A stretch of DNA of 64,000 nt from Occultella aeris (GTDB lineage: Bacteria > Actinomycetota > Actinomycetes > Actinomycetales > Beutenbergiaceae), in the NCBI RefSeq assembly GCF_902703175.1, contig NZ_CACRYJ010000004.1:62001-126000 (forward strand). Reading direction: 5' to 3'. The first letter of the stretch is position 1; every line of letters begins with the position of its first letter. The notes below the pieces were generated by a model. The model searched no databases. It was given only the letters and a program-made list of their open reading frames with translations, and was not told the DNA's origin. Position numbers and translations under genes: made by a program. Positions 19,248 through 27,262 of the stretch are shown here, piece by piece.

Positions 19248-19253
19248 AGCCTA
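19248..19253 (-). promoter_or_regulatory. Probable -10 (TAGGCT) of mqo
   Basis: On the minus strand TAGGCT is followed by 7 nt and ATG 19240. The same hexamer with the same spacing precedes the Pr6Pr gene at 22681. Confidence 0.5.
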
Positions 19254-19355
19254 CGGACTGCGGCGGCGGTGGCCAGTCTCCGGTCGACCCGTGGACACCG
19301 CCCAGCGGGCCCCTGTGCTCATGGCACCGGGGTCCTCAACGAACGGCGGCCCGGC

Positions 19356-19586
19356 TCAACGCTTGCGACCGAAGGCGAAGTAGCTGATCGGGCCGACGAA
19401 GTTCACGAAGCTCACCGCCACCCAGGCGCCCTTGGGGCCGCGGACCTGATCCGCGGGCCGCCGCTTCAGGTCGATGAGTGCGGCGACGAGCAGGCTGATC
19501 TCCACCGCGGCGACACCGATGAGCGCTGCCTGCTGCCCGGTGGAGAGGTTCGTCCACCGCATCCTGTGCTGATCGTCTGGGTGCAT
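19356..19586 (-). CDS. Small membrane protein with PLDc_N domain
   Basis: The 76-residue protein has two membrane helices (about 20-38 and 55-72) separated by a basic loop. The second helix runs into a YFAFGRKR end, which is the signature of the PLDc_N domain otherwise found ahead of cardiolipin synthases. Stand-alone copies are common in actinobacteria and their role is unknown. ATG 19586 follows TAGCCT by 6 nt; ATG 19562 is an alternative. Confidence 0.85.
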   Translation of the reverse strand: MHPDDQHRMRWTNLSTGQQAALIGVAAVEISLLVAALIDLKRRPADQVRGPKGAWVAVSFVNFVGPISYFAFGRKR

Positions 19587-19592
19587 TGCACC

Positions 19593-19598
19593 AGGCTA
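19593..19598 (-). promoter_or_regulatory. Probable -10 (TAGCCT) of the PLDc_N gene
   Basis: On the minus strand TAGCCT ends 6 nt before ATG 19586 and no ribosome site intervenes. Confidence 0.45.
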
Positions 19599-19681
19599 CG
19601 ACCGTTGGCTCGGCCGTGCCCGGGACGCACGCGACGTCCGACAGGTGCGGGTCATGGAGGGTGATCGGGCGCGCCTCGACG

Positions 19682-21136
19682 TCAGACTGAAACCGGCTCG
19701 GCGGCGTCCTCGCGCTGCCGCACCGCGACGCCGTCGGCCCCCTCGAAGCGCCGTCCCCAGCCGGTGGCCACCGCCACGATCAGCACCACCGTGAGCACCA
19801 ACGGGTAGAACGTGGCCCCGAACAACTGCACGGTGGACAGGGCCGGTGCCTGCTCGTGACCGCCGGTGAGGAGCGCACCGATGAACAGGAACGCGCTGAA
19901 CACCGGGACCACGCAGGACACGCCCATCGCGAAGCAGTCCATCACGTTCGTGCGCCGGTACGGGTGGAGCTGCTGACGCGCCCCGATCTCGTCGGCGATG
20001 GGTCCGAAGGCGAGCATGGAGGCCGAGTTCACTCCGCCGAAGAGCACCGTCGTGGCGCTCACGCCGAGGCCGATCGCGGTCTCGGCGCCACGCGGGGTGC
20101 CGGCCAGCCGCCCCCGGGCGAGGGCGTCGACGATCCGGTTCAGCACGCCGCCGGCACGGAGCACACCCATGATCCCGAACACGGAGATCACCAGGCAGAC
20201 CGTGGGCAGCAACGACGCGACCCCGGTCACGAGGTAGCCGGTGGGGGCGCCGTCGACCACCCCGAGCACGCCGGACGGTTCCAGGAGCCCGGAGAGCAGC
20301 GCGGTCGCCGTCCCCAGGATCAGTCCGACCGTCACGGCCAGGAAGATGTTCCGGGTGTAGAACGACACCGCGAGCAGCACGGCGATCGGGATCAGCATGA
20401 GCAGGCCGCGTGCATCCGACGCCTCAGCGAGGTCGGCGCTGTCCACCGGACCGGCGCCGGTGCCCCCGAAGACCAGGTAGGCCACGGCGCTGACGCCCGC
20501 CGCCACCAGCGCGTACCGGGCGCGGCTCGTGACGACTCCGCCGATGTCCGCGGCGCCGTCCTTGCGGCGGAAGCGCTGCGTGGAGGCGGAGATGATCGTG
20601 GTGTCGGAGATCGGCGCGAGGTTGTCGCCGAAGATCGCGCCGGAGACGATCGCGCCGGCCAGCAGCGTCGGGTCCGCGCCGAGGAGCACGCCCGCCGGGT
20701 AGAAGATCGGGAACGCGGTGAACATGGTGCCGATGGAGGACCCGGTGGCCATGGCGATCAGGCAGCACGCCAAGAACGTGAACAAGGTCAGCGCGGCCCC
20801 GTTCAGACCGGCCTGGTCGGCGATCCAGACGAAGCCACCGGAGACGTTCGAGTCCTTGATCAACTGGCCGAGCATGCCGACCATGAACAGCACCATGACG
20901 ATCGAGACCGCCGTCGGGCTCCCGATCCCGGCCATGACGGCGTCCCAGTACTTGCCGTAGTTGCGGGCCAGGAGCGCGCCGATCAGGAGCGCGATGAAGC
21001 CGCCCGTCGCCAGCGCGGTCATGTCGAACGCGTCGAGCACCACGAAGTAGAGGACGCAGAAGATCAGGAAGATCGCCACGGGCACGAACGCCATCATCCA
21101 GCCGCCGCGGAACTTCAGTTCCGGCTCGTCATTCAT
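19682..21136 (-). CDS. NhaC-family Na+/H+ antiporter-like transporter
   Basis: The 484-residue integral membrane protein has about 11-12 hydrophobic segments. It carries the NhaC-superfamily signature GAIFGDNLAPISDTTI in its central part and a second inverted-type motif GGVNSASMLAFGPI later. Members exchange Na+ for H+ or for organic acids, and this branch is not assignable to a substrate. ATG 21136 is chosen over the open start at 21241 because GAGGT precedes it and the upstream residues are Arg-rich and unlike the family. It stands alone. Confidence 0.85.
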   Translation of the reverse strand: MNDEPELKFRGGWMMAFVPVAIFLIFCVLYFVVLDAFDMTALATGGFIALLIGALLARNYGKYWDAVMAGIGSPTAVSIVMVLFMVGMLGQLIKDSNVSGGFVWIADQAGLNGAALTLFTFLACCLIAMATGSSIGTMFTAFPIFYPAGVLLGADPTLLAGAIVSGAIFGDNLAPISDTTIISASTQRFRRKDGAADIGGVVTSRARYALVAAGVSAVAYLVFGGTGAGPVDSADLAEASDARGLLMLIPIAVLLAVSFYTRNIFLAVTVGLILGTATALLSGLLEPSGVLGVVDGAPTGYLVTGVASLLPTVCLVISVFGIMGVLRAGGVLNRIVDALARGRLAGTPRGAETAIGLGVSATTVLFGGVNSASMLAFGPIADEIGARQQLHPYRRTNVMDCFAMGVSCVVPVFSAFLFIGALLTGGHEQAPALSTVQLFGATFYPLVLTVVLIVAVATGWGRRFEGADGVAVRQREDAAEPVSV

Positions 21137-21279
21137 CGATTCGACCTCGTACCTCGCCGTGACGGATCTGCCGCGACCCAGCTCGCGCGGCTCGGCCACG
21201 GACCTTACACGGGCGTGGAACGCCGAGTCGTCGCCGTCCACCGATCGGGGATACTGCTTGCTCGGAACGGGAGGATGCG

Positions 21280-21633
21280 ATGAGCGACGAGACGGGCGAG
21301 CGCGCCGGCAACACCGCGGCGCGGCGCCGGACCGAGCTGAGTGATCTGCGGGTCGTGGTGGATCGGATCGAGGGTCGATCGGTGTGCGGACTGGCTCCCG
21401 GGGATTCCTTCGACGTCTCCTGCTCGAGCCGGCTGACCATTCCGGAGGGGCGCCACTTCTGCATCTATGCGCTCTCGGCGGTGCTGCCGCTGCTGCCGGC
21501 CGCCCAGCGGTCGGTCGACCCCGACGACTGGCTGGCGAGCGACGAGGTCGCCTGCCCGGACCCGGAGGAGCGGCTGATCATGCGGATCGAACGCCTCGGC
21601 CGACGCAGCATCCCCACGGAGGACCTCACGTGA
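21280..21633 (+). CDS. TIGR04076-family small protein
   Basis: The 117-residue protein matches the TIGR04076 pattern: a short basic start, then VDRIEG-x-SVCGLAPGDSFDV, a cysteine-containing FCIYALSAVLPLL helix and a conserved CPDPEERLIMRIERL end with two cysteines. The biochemical role of this family is unknown. GGAGG lies 6 nt before ATG 21280, with GATACT further up as a likely -10. Its stop overlaps the start of the F420 oxidoreductase by 4 nt (GTGA), so the two are translationally coupled. Confidence 0.85.
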   Translation: MSDETGERAGNTAARRRTELSDLRVVVDRIEGRSVCGLAPGDSFDVSCSSRLTIPEGRHFCIYALSAVLPLLPAAQRSVDPDDWLASDEVACPDPEERLIMRIERLGRRSIPTEDLT

Positions 21634-22643
21634 GCGTGTCGCTGACCATCGCCCTCCAGTCGGACAAGACCGCGGTCGAGTACGCCCGGCTGGCGCGGAT
21701 CGTGGAGGGGATCGGCTTCGACGGGCTCTCGGTGTACTCCGACCTCGGCTATCAGCCGCCGATGGCCCCGCTCATGGTCGCCGCGGACGTGACCGACTCG
21801 GTGCGTCTGGGTCCGTCCTGCCTGAACCCGTACCTGCTCCACCCCGTGGAGATCGCAGGTCAGATCGCCGCCCTCGACGAGGCCTCCGGTGGGCGCGCCT
21901 ACCTGGGCCTGGCACGCGGCTCCTGGATGTCGCAGGTGGGAGTGCGCCAGGACCGGCCGCTCGCGCACCTGGAGGACACAGTGCAGATCGTGCGGCGGCT
22001 GCTCGCCGGTGACGACTCCGGCTATGCCGGGAAGGTGTTCGCGATCGAGGCCGGCTTCGCCCTGCAGTACGAACCGGTCCGGCCGGTGGTGGACGTGCTG
22101 CTCGGGGTCTGGGGTCCGCGGGGCGCCGCCCTGGCCGGGCGGATCGCCGACGAGGTGAAGATCGGCGGATCGGCCAACCCGGACATGGTGCGCCAGATGC
22201 GCCACTGGCTGGACGACTCAGCCGTCTCGGCGGGGCGGGGCGCCGGCGCCGTCGCGGTCTGCGCCGGAGCGGTCACCGTGGTCGACACCGACGGCGACCT
22301 CGCGCGGGGCATCGCCCGTCGCGAGGTGGCGATGTACGTGGACGTGATCGCCGCACTCGACCCCACGGTGCGGATCGAGGACGAGCTCCTGGTGCGGCTG
22401 CGTGCCCTGCTCGCGCAGGATCGTGCCGACGATGCCGGCGCCCTGCTCAGCGACGACCTGCTGGACCGGTTCGCGTTCGCCGGGACGCCGGCCCAGATCG
22501 TCGCGCACACGCTGGAATTGGTGGAGGCGGGCGCCGACCGGGTGGAGTTCGGCACGCCGCACGGTCTCACCGGTGCGGGCGGCATCGACCTGCTCGGCTC
22601 CGCCGTGCTGCCCGCGGTCCGGTCCGAGCTCGCCGCCGCCTGA
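21630..22643 (+). CDS. LLM-class, F420-dependent oxidoreductase
   Basis: This 337-residue TIM-barrel protein belongs to the luciferase-like monooxygenase class, whose actinobacterial members usually use reduced F420. The visible family features are the N-terminal EGIGFDGLSVYSD block, the RLGPSCLNP strand and the conserved LDEASGGRAYLGLARGSW block, which lines the cofactor pocket. GTG 21630 has GGAGG 7 nt upstream and overlaps the preceding stop. The pairing with a TIGR04076 protein is the only functional context. The substrate is unknown. Confidence 0.88.
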   Translation: MSVSLTIALQSDKTAVEYARLARIVEGIGFDGLSVYSDLGYQPPMAPLMVAADVTDSVRLGPSCLNPYLLHPVEIAGQIAALDEASGGRAYLGLARGSWMSQVGVRQDRPLAHLEDTVQIVRRLLAGDDSGYAGKVFAIEAGFALQYEPVRPVVDVLLGVWGPRGAALAGRIADEVKIGGSANPDMVRQMRHWLDDSAVSAGRGAGAVAVCAGAVTVVDTDGDLARGIARREVAMYVDVIAALDPTVRIEDELLVRLRALLAQDRADDAGALLSDDLLDRFAFAGTPAQIVAHTLELVEAGADRVEFGTPHGLTGAGGIDLLGSAVLPAVRSELAAA

Positions 22644-22680
22644 GCGAGCCGGCGACGACCTGCCGGACCGGGCCGGTCGT

Positions 22681-22686
22681 TAGGCT
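22681..22686 (+). promoter_or_regulatory. Probable -10 (TAGGCT) of the Pr6Pr gene
   Basis: TAGGCT is followed by 7 nt and GTG 22694, the same hexamer and spacing as at mqo. It marks 22694 as the real start although the frame changes downstream. Confidence 0.5.
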
Positions 22687-22693
22687 GCGCGGT

Positions 22694-23225
22694 GTGATGG
22701 CGTCCGGCGTGTACCGCACCAACGCCGGGGCTGTTCGCGATCATCCGGATCCTCGCCGGGCTGCTGGTCATGGGCGTACTCGGGTACCCATACGCCGCGC
22801 AGGTCGCGGTCATCTACAACACCCTCATCCCTGGCACCGGGTCCGCACCACCAGTGGTGAGCACGATCCTGCACCTCGCGTTCCCGCTCGCCATCACGCT
22901 CGACTGGCTCCTCGTCGGAGACCGCGGGCCGCTGGCCTGGCGCCGGCTCTGGCTCGTGCTTCCCTACCCACTGCTGTGGCTGCTCGTCGTCCTCGTGCGT
23001 GGCGTCACCGACGGCTGGGTGCCCTACGGATTCCTGCTGCCTGACCGAGGGCTGGCCTCTCTGGGCCTTCACGTCGTGGCGCTGCTCGGCACGCTCCTGG
23101 CCGCGGGCGCGCTCGTCTGGGCGGCCAGCCGGTCGGCAGGCCTCTGGCTCCGGGTACCTGGAGGACCGCGCCCCCCGCGTATTTCGAGTGACCTGAGTAG
23201 TTTCCGGCCTGTCTTCGTCGCGTGA
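22694..23225 (+). pseudogene. Pr6Pr-family membrane protein with probable frameshift
   Basis: Residues from 22731 to 23225 encode LFAIIRILAGLLVMGVLGYP and onward, with about five membrane segments and the Pr6Pr hallmarks YNTLIPGTGSAPP, FPLAITLDWLLVGDRG and VRGVTDGWVPYGFLLP. The expected N-terminus (MASGVYRTNAG) lies in another frame starting at 22694/22697, just after a leaderless-type -10. Removing one G from the run at 22727-22730 would join the two parts exactly. Without that, translation would have to start at ATG 22770 inside the first membrane helix. This is either a true frameshift mutation or a base-calling error. The function of the family is unknown. Confidence 0.7.
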
Positions 23226-23523
23226 GGGTGACGTTCACGAAGGTCGACGGCAAGCGGTACCTGGTCGCCATCGAGCGCGAGCGTGGTCCCGCCCTGGTTC
23301 CGCGTCACGCGCCGGGCTACGACGACCTCATGCCGCACGATCTCTCGCACTATCTGGTCGAGGAGTGCTTCGAGATCCAACTTGGTGTCTGGGGGCAGCT
23401 TGCCGCGGCGGCGGCCTCTTCGCGCCCACACCCGAGCACAACATCCTGACCGTCCGGCGACGAACGCGACGCATCGTGCACTGGGCCGCGAGGAGGCGAG
23501 CCTCGAGCCGAGCCCGCCGGTAG
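23222..23523 (+). pseudogene. Conserved small protein, probably frameshifted near its end
   Basis: From GTG 23222 the sequence MRVTFTKVDGKRYLVAIER and the block HAPGYDDLMPHDLSHYLVEE look like a conserved actinobacterial protein of unknown function. In this frame it stops at 23449 after a low-complexity tail. A second frame entering at the GCGGCGGCGGC run near 23408 continues as GLFAPTPEHNILTVRRRTRR and stops at 23523, which is a much better fit to the first half. A one-base loss in the repeat would explain it. The start overlaps the end of the Pr6Pr frame by 4 nt. Confidence 0.6.
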
Positions 23524-23555
23524 GGATGACCGACGCCGAGCCGGCGAGGAACGGG

Positions 23556-23978
23556 TCAGCCGGGCGCGTGCTGCGTGAGCCACTCCTTGGCGCGCCGACG
23601 CGAGGCCCGGCTGAGCCACGCGTCCTGGACGAGTTCGGTGATCTCCTCGCGTGCCACCTGACCCACGTGGGTCGCGCGGATCAGCACCGAGGGATGGCCG
23701 TTGAAGTGCGGCGTCGTGAAGAACGGCCGCGTCTCGTCCTGCACCAGTGCGACCCGGTCCGCCTCATCGCTGACCCAGATGACGATGACGTCGTCGTAGA
23801 GCTCCCCGGTAGCCGGGTCGAACGCGTCCTTGCGCGGGTTGCGGAAGAACACGAACGACTTCCCGCCCACCTGGTACACCGGATTCTGGCCGGCGGACTC
23901 GACGGTGACGAACGGCATCGCAAGGGCGGCCGCGTGGATGTCCTCCACCCGGGCCGGCGTCGTCGCTGGCTTCCGCAT
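23556..23978 (-). CDS. MmcQ/YjbR-family protein
   Basis: The 140-residue protein has the MmcQ/YjbR fold signature: an N-terminal helix VEDIHAAALAMPFVTVE, the strand YQVGGKSFVFFRNPRKDA and the later HFNGHPSVLIR block. The family has a double-wing, DNA-binding-like fold of uncertain role. ATG 23978 starts directly in conserved sequence; CGGAG lies a few bases upstream. It stands alone on the minus strand. Confidence 0.88.
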   Translation of the reverse strand: MRKPATTPARVEDIHAAALAMPFVTVESAGQNPVYQVGGKSFVFFRNPRKDAFDPATGELYDDVIVIWVSDEADRVALVQDETRPFFTTPHFNGHPSVLIRATHVGQVAREEITELVQDAWLSRASRRRAKEWLTQHAPG

Positions 23979-24151
23979 GCTCCGATGGTGCCACTTCCGC
24001 GCGCGATCTCACAGTGGGTACCGCCCGACTGAGCGAAGACCGTAACGAGACCGGGCAGGCGCAGACACGCTGATGAAACGGAGTGCTCATAGCGTCGGGG
24101 ACGCCGTATCAGCGGCAGATCGCGACCGTCCGATCCACGGAGCTGTGCCAC

Positions 24152-25027
24152 ATGTCCTACGTCAAGCCAGCTGAGCTCGTCCCGACGATCATCGACGCGG
24201 GTGCAAGCAAGGTGCTCCTGTCCGCCCGCGACACGCTGGTCCGGTCCACGATGGGCGGCGCGATCCTCGCGATCGCCGCCGCCTTCGCCGTCACGGTCAC
24301 CGTGACGACCGGCCACGCCATCCTCGGCGCCGTGCTGTTCCCGGTGGGCTTCATCCTGCTGTACCTGCTGGGGTACGACCTGCTCACCGGCATGTTCGTG
24401 CTCGGCCCGCTCGCATGGCTCGACAAGCGGCCCGGCATCACGGTGCGGGGCGTGCTGCGCAACTGGGGACTCGTGTTCGTCGGCAACTTCCTCGGGGCGT
24501 TCGCCGTCGCCGTGATGTTGGCGATCGTCGTGACGTACGGGTTCGACACCCCGCCCAACGAGGTCGGTCAGGCGATCGGGCACATCGGTGAGGGCCGGAC
24601 CGTCGGGTACGCGGAGCACGGGGCGTCGGGCATGCTGACCCTGTTCGTGCGCGGGATGCTGTGCAACTGGATGGTGTCGATGGGGGTCATCGGCGCGATG
24701 GTCGCCAAGGACGTGCCGGGCAAGGCGATCGTCATGTGGATGCCGGTCATGCTGTTCTTCTTCATGGCGTTCGAGCACTCGATCGTCAACATGTTCCTGT
24801 TCCCGTCCGGCCTGCTCCTCGGTGGGCAGTTCACGATCATGGACTACCTGATCTGGAACGAGATCCCGACGGTCCTCGGCAACCTCGTCGGCGGACTGCT
24901 GCTGACGGGGCTGCCCCTCTACCTCACCCACGGCCGCCCCTCGGCCCGCCGCGGCACCGCGCCGGACCACCAGGACTCGGACGTGAGCACGACGGCGGAG
25001 CTCGACCTGGTTCCCGAGCGCGCCTGA
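24152..25027 (+). CDS. Formate/nitrite (FNT) family transporter
   Basis: FNT proteins are pentameric, aquaporin-like channels for small monovalent anions such as formate or nitrite. The 291-residue sequence has six hydrophobic segments, the FVGNFLGAF block, the conserved KDVPGKAIVMWMPVMLFF segment and the central pore histidine His209 in AFEHSIVNMF. ATG 24152 is chosen over the open-frame start 24083 because GGAG lies 9 nt upstream. The C-terminal tail is basic and serine-rich. No formate or nitrite enzyme lies next to it, so the anion is not predictable. Confidence 0.93.
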   Translation: MSYVKPAELVPTIIDAGASKVLLSARDTLVRSTMGGAILAIAAAFAVTVTVTTGHAILGAVLFPVGFILLYLLGYDLLTGMFVLGPLAWLDKRPGITVRGVLRNWGLVFVGNFLGAFAVAVMLAIVVTYGFDTPPNEVGQAIGHIGEGRTVGYAEHGASGMLTLFVRGMLCNWMVSMGVIGAMVAKDVPGKAIVMWMPVMLFFFMAFEHSIVNMFLFPSGLLLGGQFTIMDYLIWNEIPTVLGNLVGGLLLTGLPLYLTHGRPSARRGTAPDHQDSDVSTTAELDLVPERA

Positions 25028-25033
25028 CGCGAC

Positions 25034-25585
25034 CTAGCGGCGCCAGTGCGAGCGGTGCAGCTCGTAGATCACCTCACCCTCCTCCGTACCGGGCAGCGGC
25101 TCGTCCCACTCGCGCACCTCGGTGCGCACGTGCTTCATGCCGAGCTTGCGCATCACGCCGCGGCTGGCCAGGTTCACCGCCATCGTCTCGGCGGTCACCG
25201 ACTCGAGACCGACAGTCCCGAAGCAGTGCTCGACGACGGCCCGCGCGCCTTCCGTGGCGAGGCCGCCACCCCAGAACTCTCGACGAAGGCGCCACCCGAC
25301 CTCCGCCGTCGCCGGCGCCCGGGTGAGCGGCTCGGACGGTGCTGCGTCCCACCAACCGACGAACTCGCCGTCGGCGAACCCGACCCAGTGGCCGAGCCCG
25401 TGGGCGTCGGCGGCGGTGCTCTCGCACACGGGCGCCCAGGTCTGTCGCGCCTCCTGCGGCGTGCGGGCCCGACCGATGAGGTAGCGCATCACCTCGGCGT
25501 CACGGTCGAGCTCGACGAGGCGCGGCAGGTGCCCGATCCGCATCGGTGTCAGCGTCATCCGTGGCGTGCTGAGCGTCGGGCGCAT
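25034..25585 (-). CDS. GNAT-family N-acetyltransferase (RimJ/RimL type)
   Basis: The 183-residue protein shows the order of GNAT motifs: TPRMTLTPMR start typical of RimJ/RimL-like members, the strand EVGWRLRREFWGGGLATEGA that binds acetyl-CoA, and NLASRGVMRKLGMKHV near the end. It transfers an acetyl group to an amine of unknown identity. It converges on the FNT gene with 6 bp between stops. Confidence 0.9.
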   Translation of the reverse strand: MRPTLSTPRMTLTPMRIGHLPRLVELDRDAEVMRYLIGRARTPQEARQTWAPVCESTAADAHGLGHWVGFADGEFVGWWDAAPSEPLTRAPATAEVGWRLRREFWGGGLATEGARAVVEHCFGTVGLESVTAETMAVNLASRGVMRKLGMKHVRTEVREWDEPLPGTEEGEVIYELHRSHWRR

Positions 25586-25651
25586 CCCAACTATCTATCA
25601 GACGCGGGCGCTCGAGGTGACCGAGCGCAAGGCGACCCGGCTGCCCGCGCC

Positions 25652-26191
25652 TCACTCGCCGTCGCGCACCACCTCGAATCGGGCACACGCGAACTCGCGG
25701 TTGCGCGCCACCTCCTCCAGCCGGAACTCGACGTGGCGGGGAAGCAGGGGCGCGCCGGCGCCGATCGTGACCGGGGCGTAGGAGACGATCATCTCGTCGA
25801 GCAGGCCGTGGTCGGCGAACTGGCCGGCGAGGTCGCCGCCGCCCACGATCCAGACGTCCTTCCCGGCGGCCGCGGCGACCATCCGGGCGTGCACCTGCGG
25901 GACGGCCTCGGAGGTGAAGGTGACATCTGCGCCGTCGGTGCGGGGTGGGAAGTCCCGGTGCGCGAACACCCAGGCGGGCATCGTGTACTCCCAGCCGCCG
26001 GGTGCGTGCTCCTCGACCCAGGCGTAGGTCGAGGCGCCCATCGCTATCGCCCCGACCTTCGCGATGAACTCGTCGTAGTTCATCGGGCCGGTGTTGTCGA
26101 TGTCGCGGGTGAGCAGCCAGTCGAGGGAGTGCTCGGGGGTGGCGATGAAGCCGTCCAGGGTGCTCGCGGTGTAGTAGATGGTGCGGGTCAT
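25652..26191 (-). CDS. Dihydrofolate reductase-family (RibD C-terminal-like) protein
   Basis: The 179-residue protein starts IYYTASTLDGFIA, the usual N-terminal strand of the DHFR/RibD-C family, and has the NADPH-binding VWIVGGGDLAGQFADHGLLDE block. Stand-alone members in actinobacteria are NADPH-dependent reductases of unknown substrate, not folate enzymes. ATG 26191 overlaps the stop of the upstream AraC/DinB gene (ATGA), so the two are coupled and perhaps functionally linked. The longer open frame upstream of the ATG is not protein-like. Confidence 0.88.
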   Translation of the reverse strand: MTRTIYYTASTLDGFIATPEHSLDWLLTRDIDNTGPMNYDEFIAKVGAIAMGASTYAWVEEHAPGGWEYTMPAWVFAHRDFPPRTDGADVTFTSEAVPQVHARMVAAAAGKDVWIVGGGDLAGQFADHGLLDEMIVSYAPVTIGAGAPLLPRHVEFRLEEVARNREFACARFEVVRDGE

Positions 26192-27192
26192 CGGTTCTCC
26201 TCGGTGGGGGTCGGGTTCGGTCCGCGCAGCCAGTCGATCGGGTCGCCCTCGCCGGGGTCGACGCCGGCGTCGCGCAGGAGGTGGCGCACCAACAGGCGGC
26301 GATGTGCGGCGTAGGTGAGCACCTGGGCGACGACGCTGCTCAGCACGAAGCTCTCGGGTGGTTCGCAGAGTGCGTCGATGAGCCGGTCGTCCCAGGCGCC
26401 ACGCCGCTGGATGTCCCGGACCGCGTCGAGCCACCGTCCGGCGGCGCGCTCGTGCCGGTCCGACAACGTCGCCGGATCGTCCGCGCCCCGGTCCGGGAAG
26501 TCTCGGCCCTCGATCGAGGCGAGCCAGACCTCCTTGGTCCAGATGTGGTGCTCGAGGACGGCGGCGATCGACTCCTCCGGCCCGTCCCAGGACAGCACCG
26601 TCAGCCCCGGCCACCGGACCCGCCGGAAGGCGTCGTCGTCCAGGTCCGCGGCGAGCCGCAACAGGTGGCGGGTGTCGTCGACGTCGTGGCGCACCAGGTG
26701 TGCCGTCGGCGCGCCGTCCGGCGCGGGCGTCTCGGTCGCGCTCACCCACAGGTTGGTGGGCGGGTGGAAGTGGATGCCGTTCGGCGCGGGCAGCCAGTGC
26801 GTGCTCGCCACGGCGCGGCCGGGCGCCGGTCCGGAGCCGGTCCCGTCGCGGTGCCCGACGGCGTGGGGTGAGTCATCGCTCTCGCCGACGGTGCTCGGTG
26901 GGTAGCCGTAGGCACGCGCGAACGCGCGGCTGAAGCCGTCGACGGAGTCGTAGCCGGCCGCCCACGCGGTGTCCGTCACGGTGTCGCCATGGCTCAGGCG
27001 CCATGCGGCCCGCTCCAGGATGACCCGGCGGCGCAGCGCCACCGGGGATTCGCCGGTGCCGCGGCTGAGTTGCCGGCTGAAGTGCCACGGCGAGGAGAAC
27101 GCGCCCGCGGCCATGTCTCGCAGGTCCGTGTGGTCGTCGTCGAGCACCGCATCGAGCAGTTCGCGCAGGCGGTCGCGTCCGTTCTCGGTCAT
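26188..27192 (-). CDS. AraC-type regulator fused to a DinB-like domain
   Basis: The 334-residue protein has an N-terminal AraC/XylS helix-turn-helix pair (about residues 5-105; SSPWHFSRQLSRGTGESP and DTAWAAGYDSVDGFSRAF). After a linker, a C-terminal four-helix DinB-like segment (about 200-320) has a metal-type histidine in EHHIWTKEVW and another in YAAHRRLLVRHLL. Regulators with this fusion are known in actinobacteria next to RibD-C reductases; the ligand is unknown. It overlaps the reductase gene by 4 nt and probably controls it. Confidence 0.85.
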   Translation of the reverse strand: MTENGRDRLRELLDAVLDDDHTDLRDMAAGAFSSPWHFSRQLSRGTGESPVALRRRVILERAAWRLSHGDTVTDTAWAAGYDSVDGFSRAFARAYGYPPSTVGESDDSPHAVGHRDGTGSGPAPGRAVASTHWLPAPNGIHFHPPTNLWVSATETPAPDGAPTAHLVRHDVDDTRHLLRLAADLDDDAFRRVRWPGLTVLSWDGPEESIAAVLEHHIWTKEVWLASIEGRDFPDRGADDPATLSDRHERAAGRWLDAVRDIQRRGAWDDRLIDALCEPPESFVLSSVVAQVLTYAAHRRLLVRHLLRDAGVDPGEGDPIDWLRGPNPTPTEENR

Positions 27193-27262
27193 GGGATCCA
27201 GTGTGCGGCCGGTCCGCCCACCGGCGCCCGACCGTTCTTGCTCAGGCGCCGATCGAGCGCGC

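Noticed and set aside
19856-21283. 475-codon plus-strand open frame opposite the NhaC-type gene
   Set aside because: Composition is Glu/Arg/His/Gln-rich, opposite a clear membrane protein. No ribosome site.
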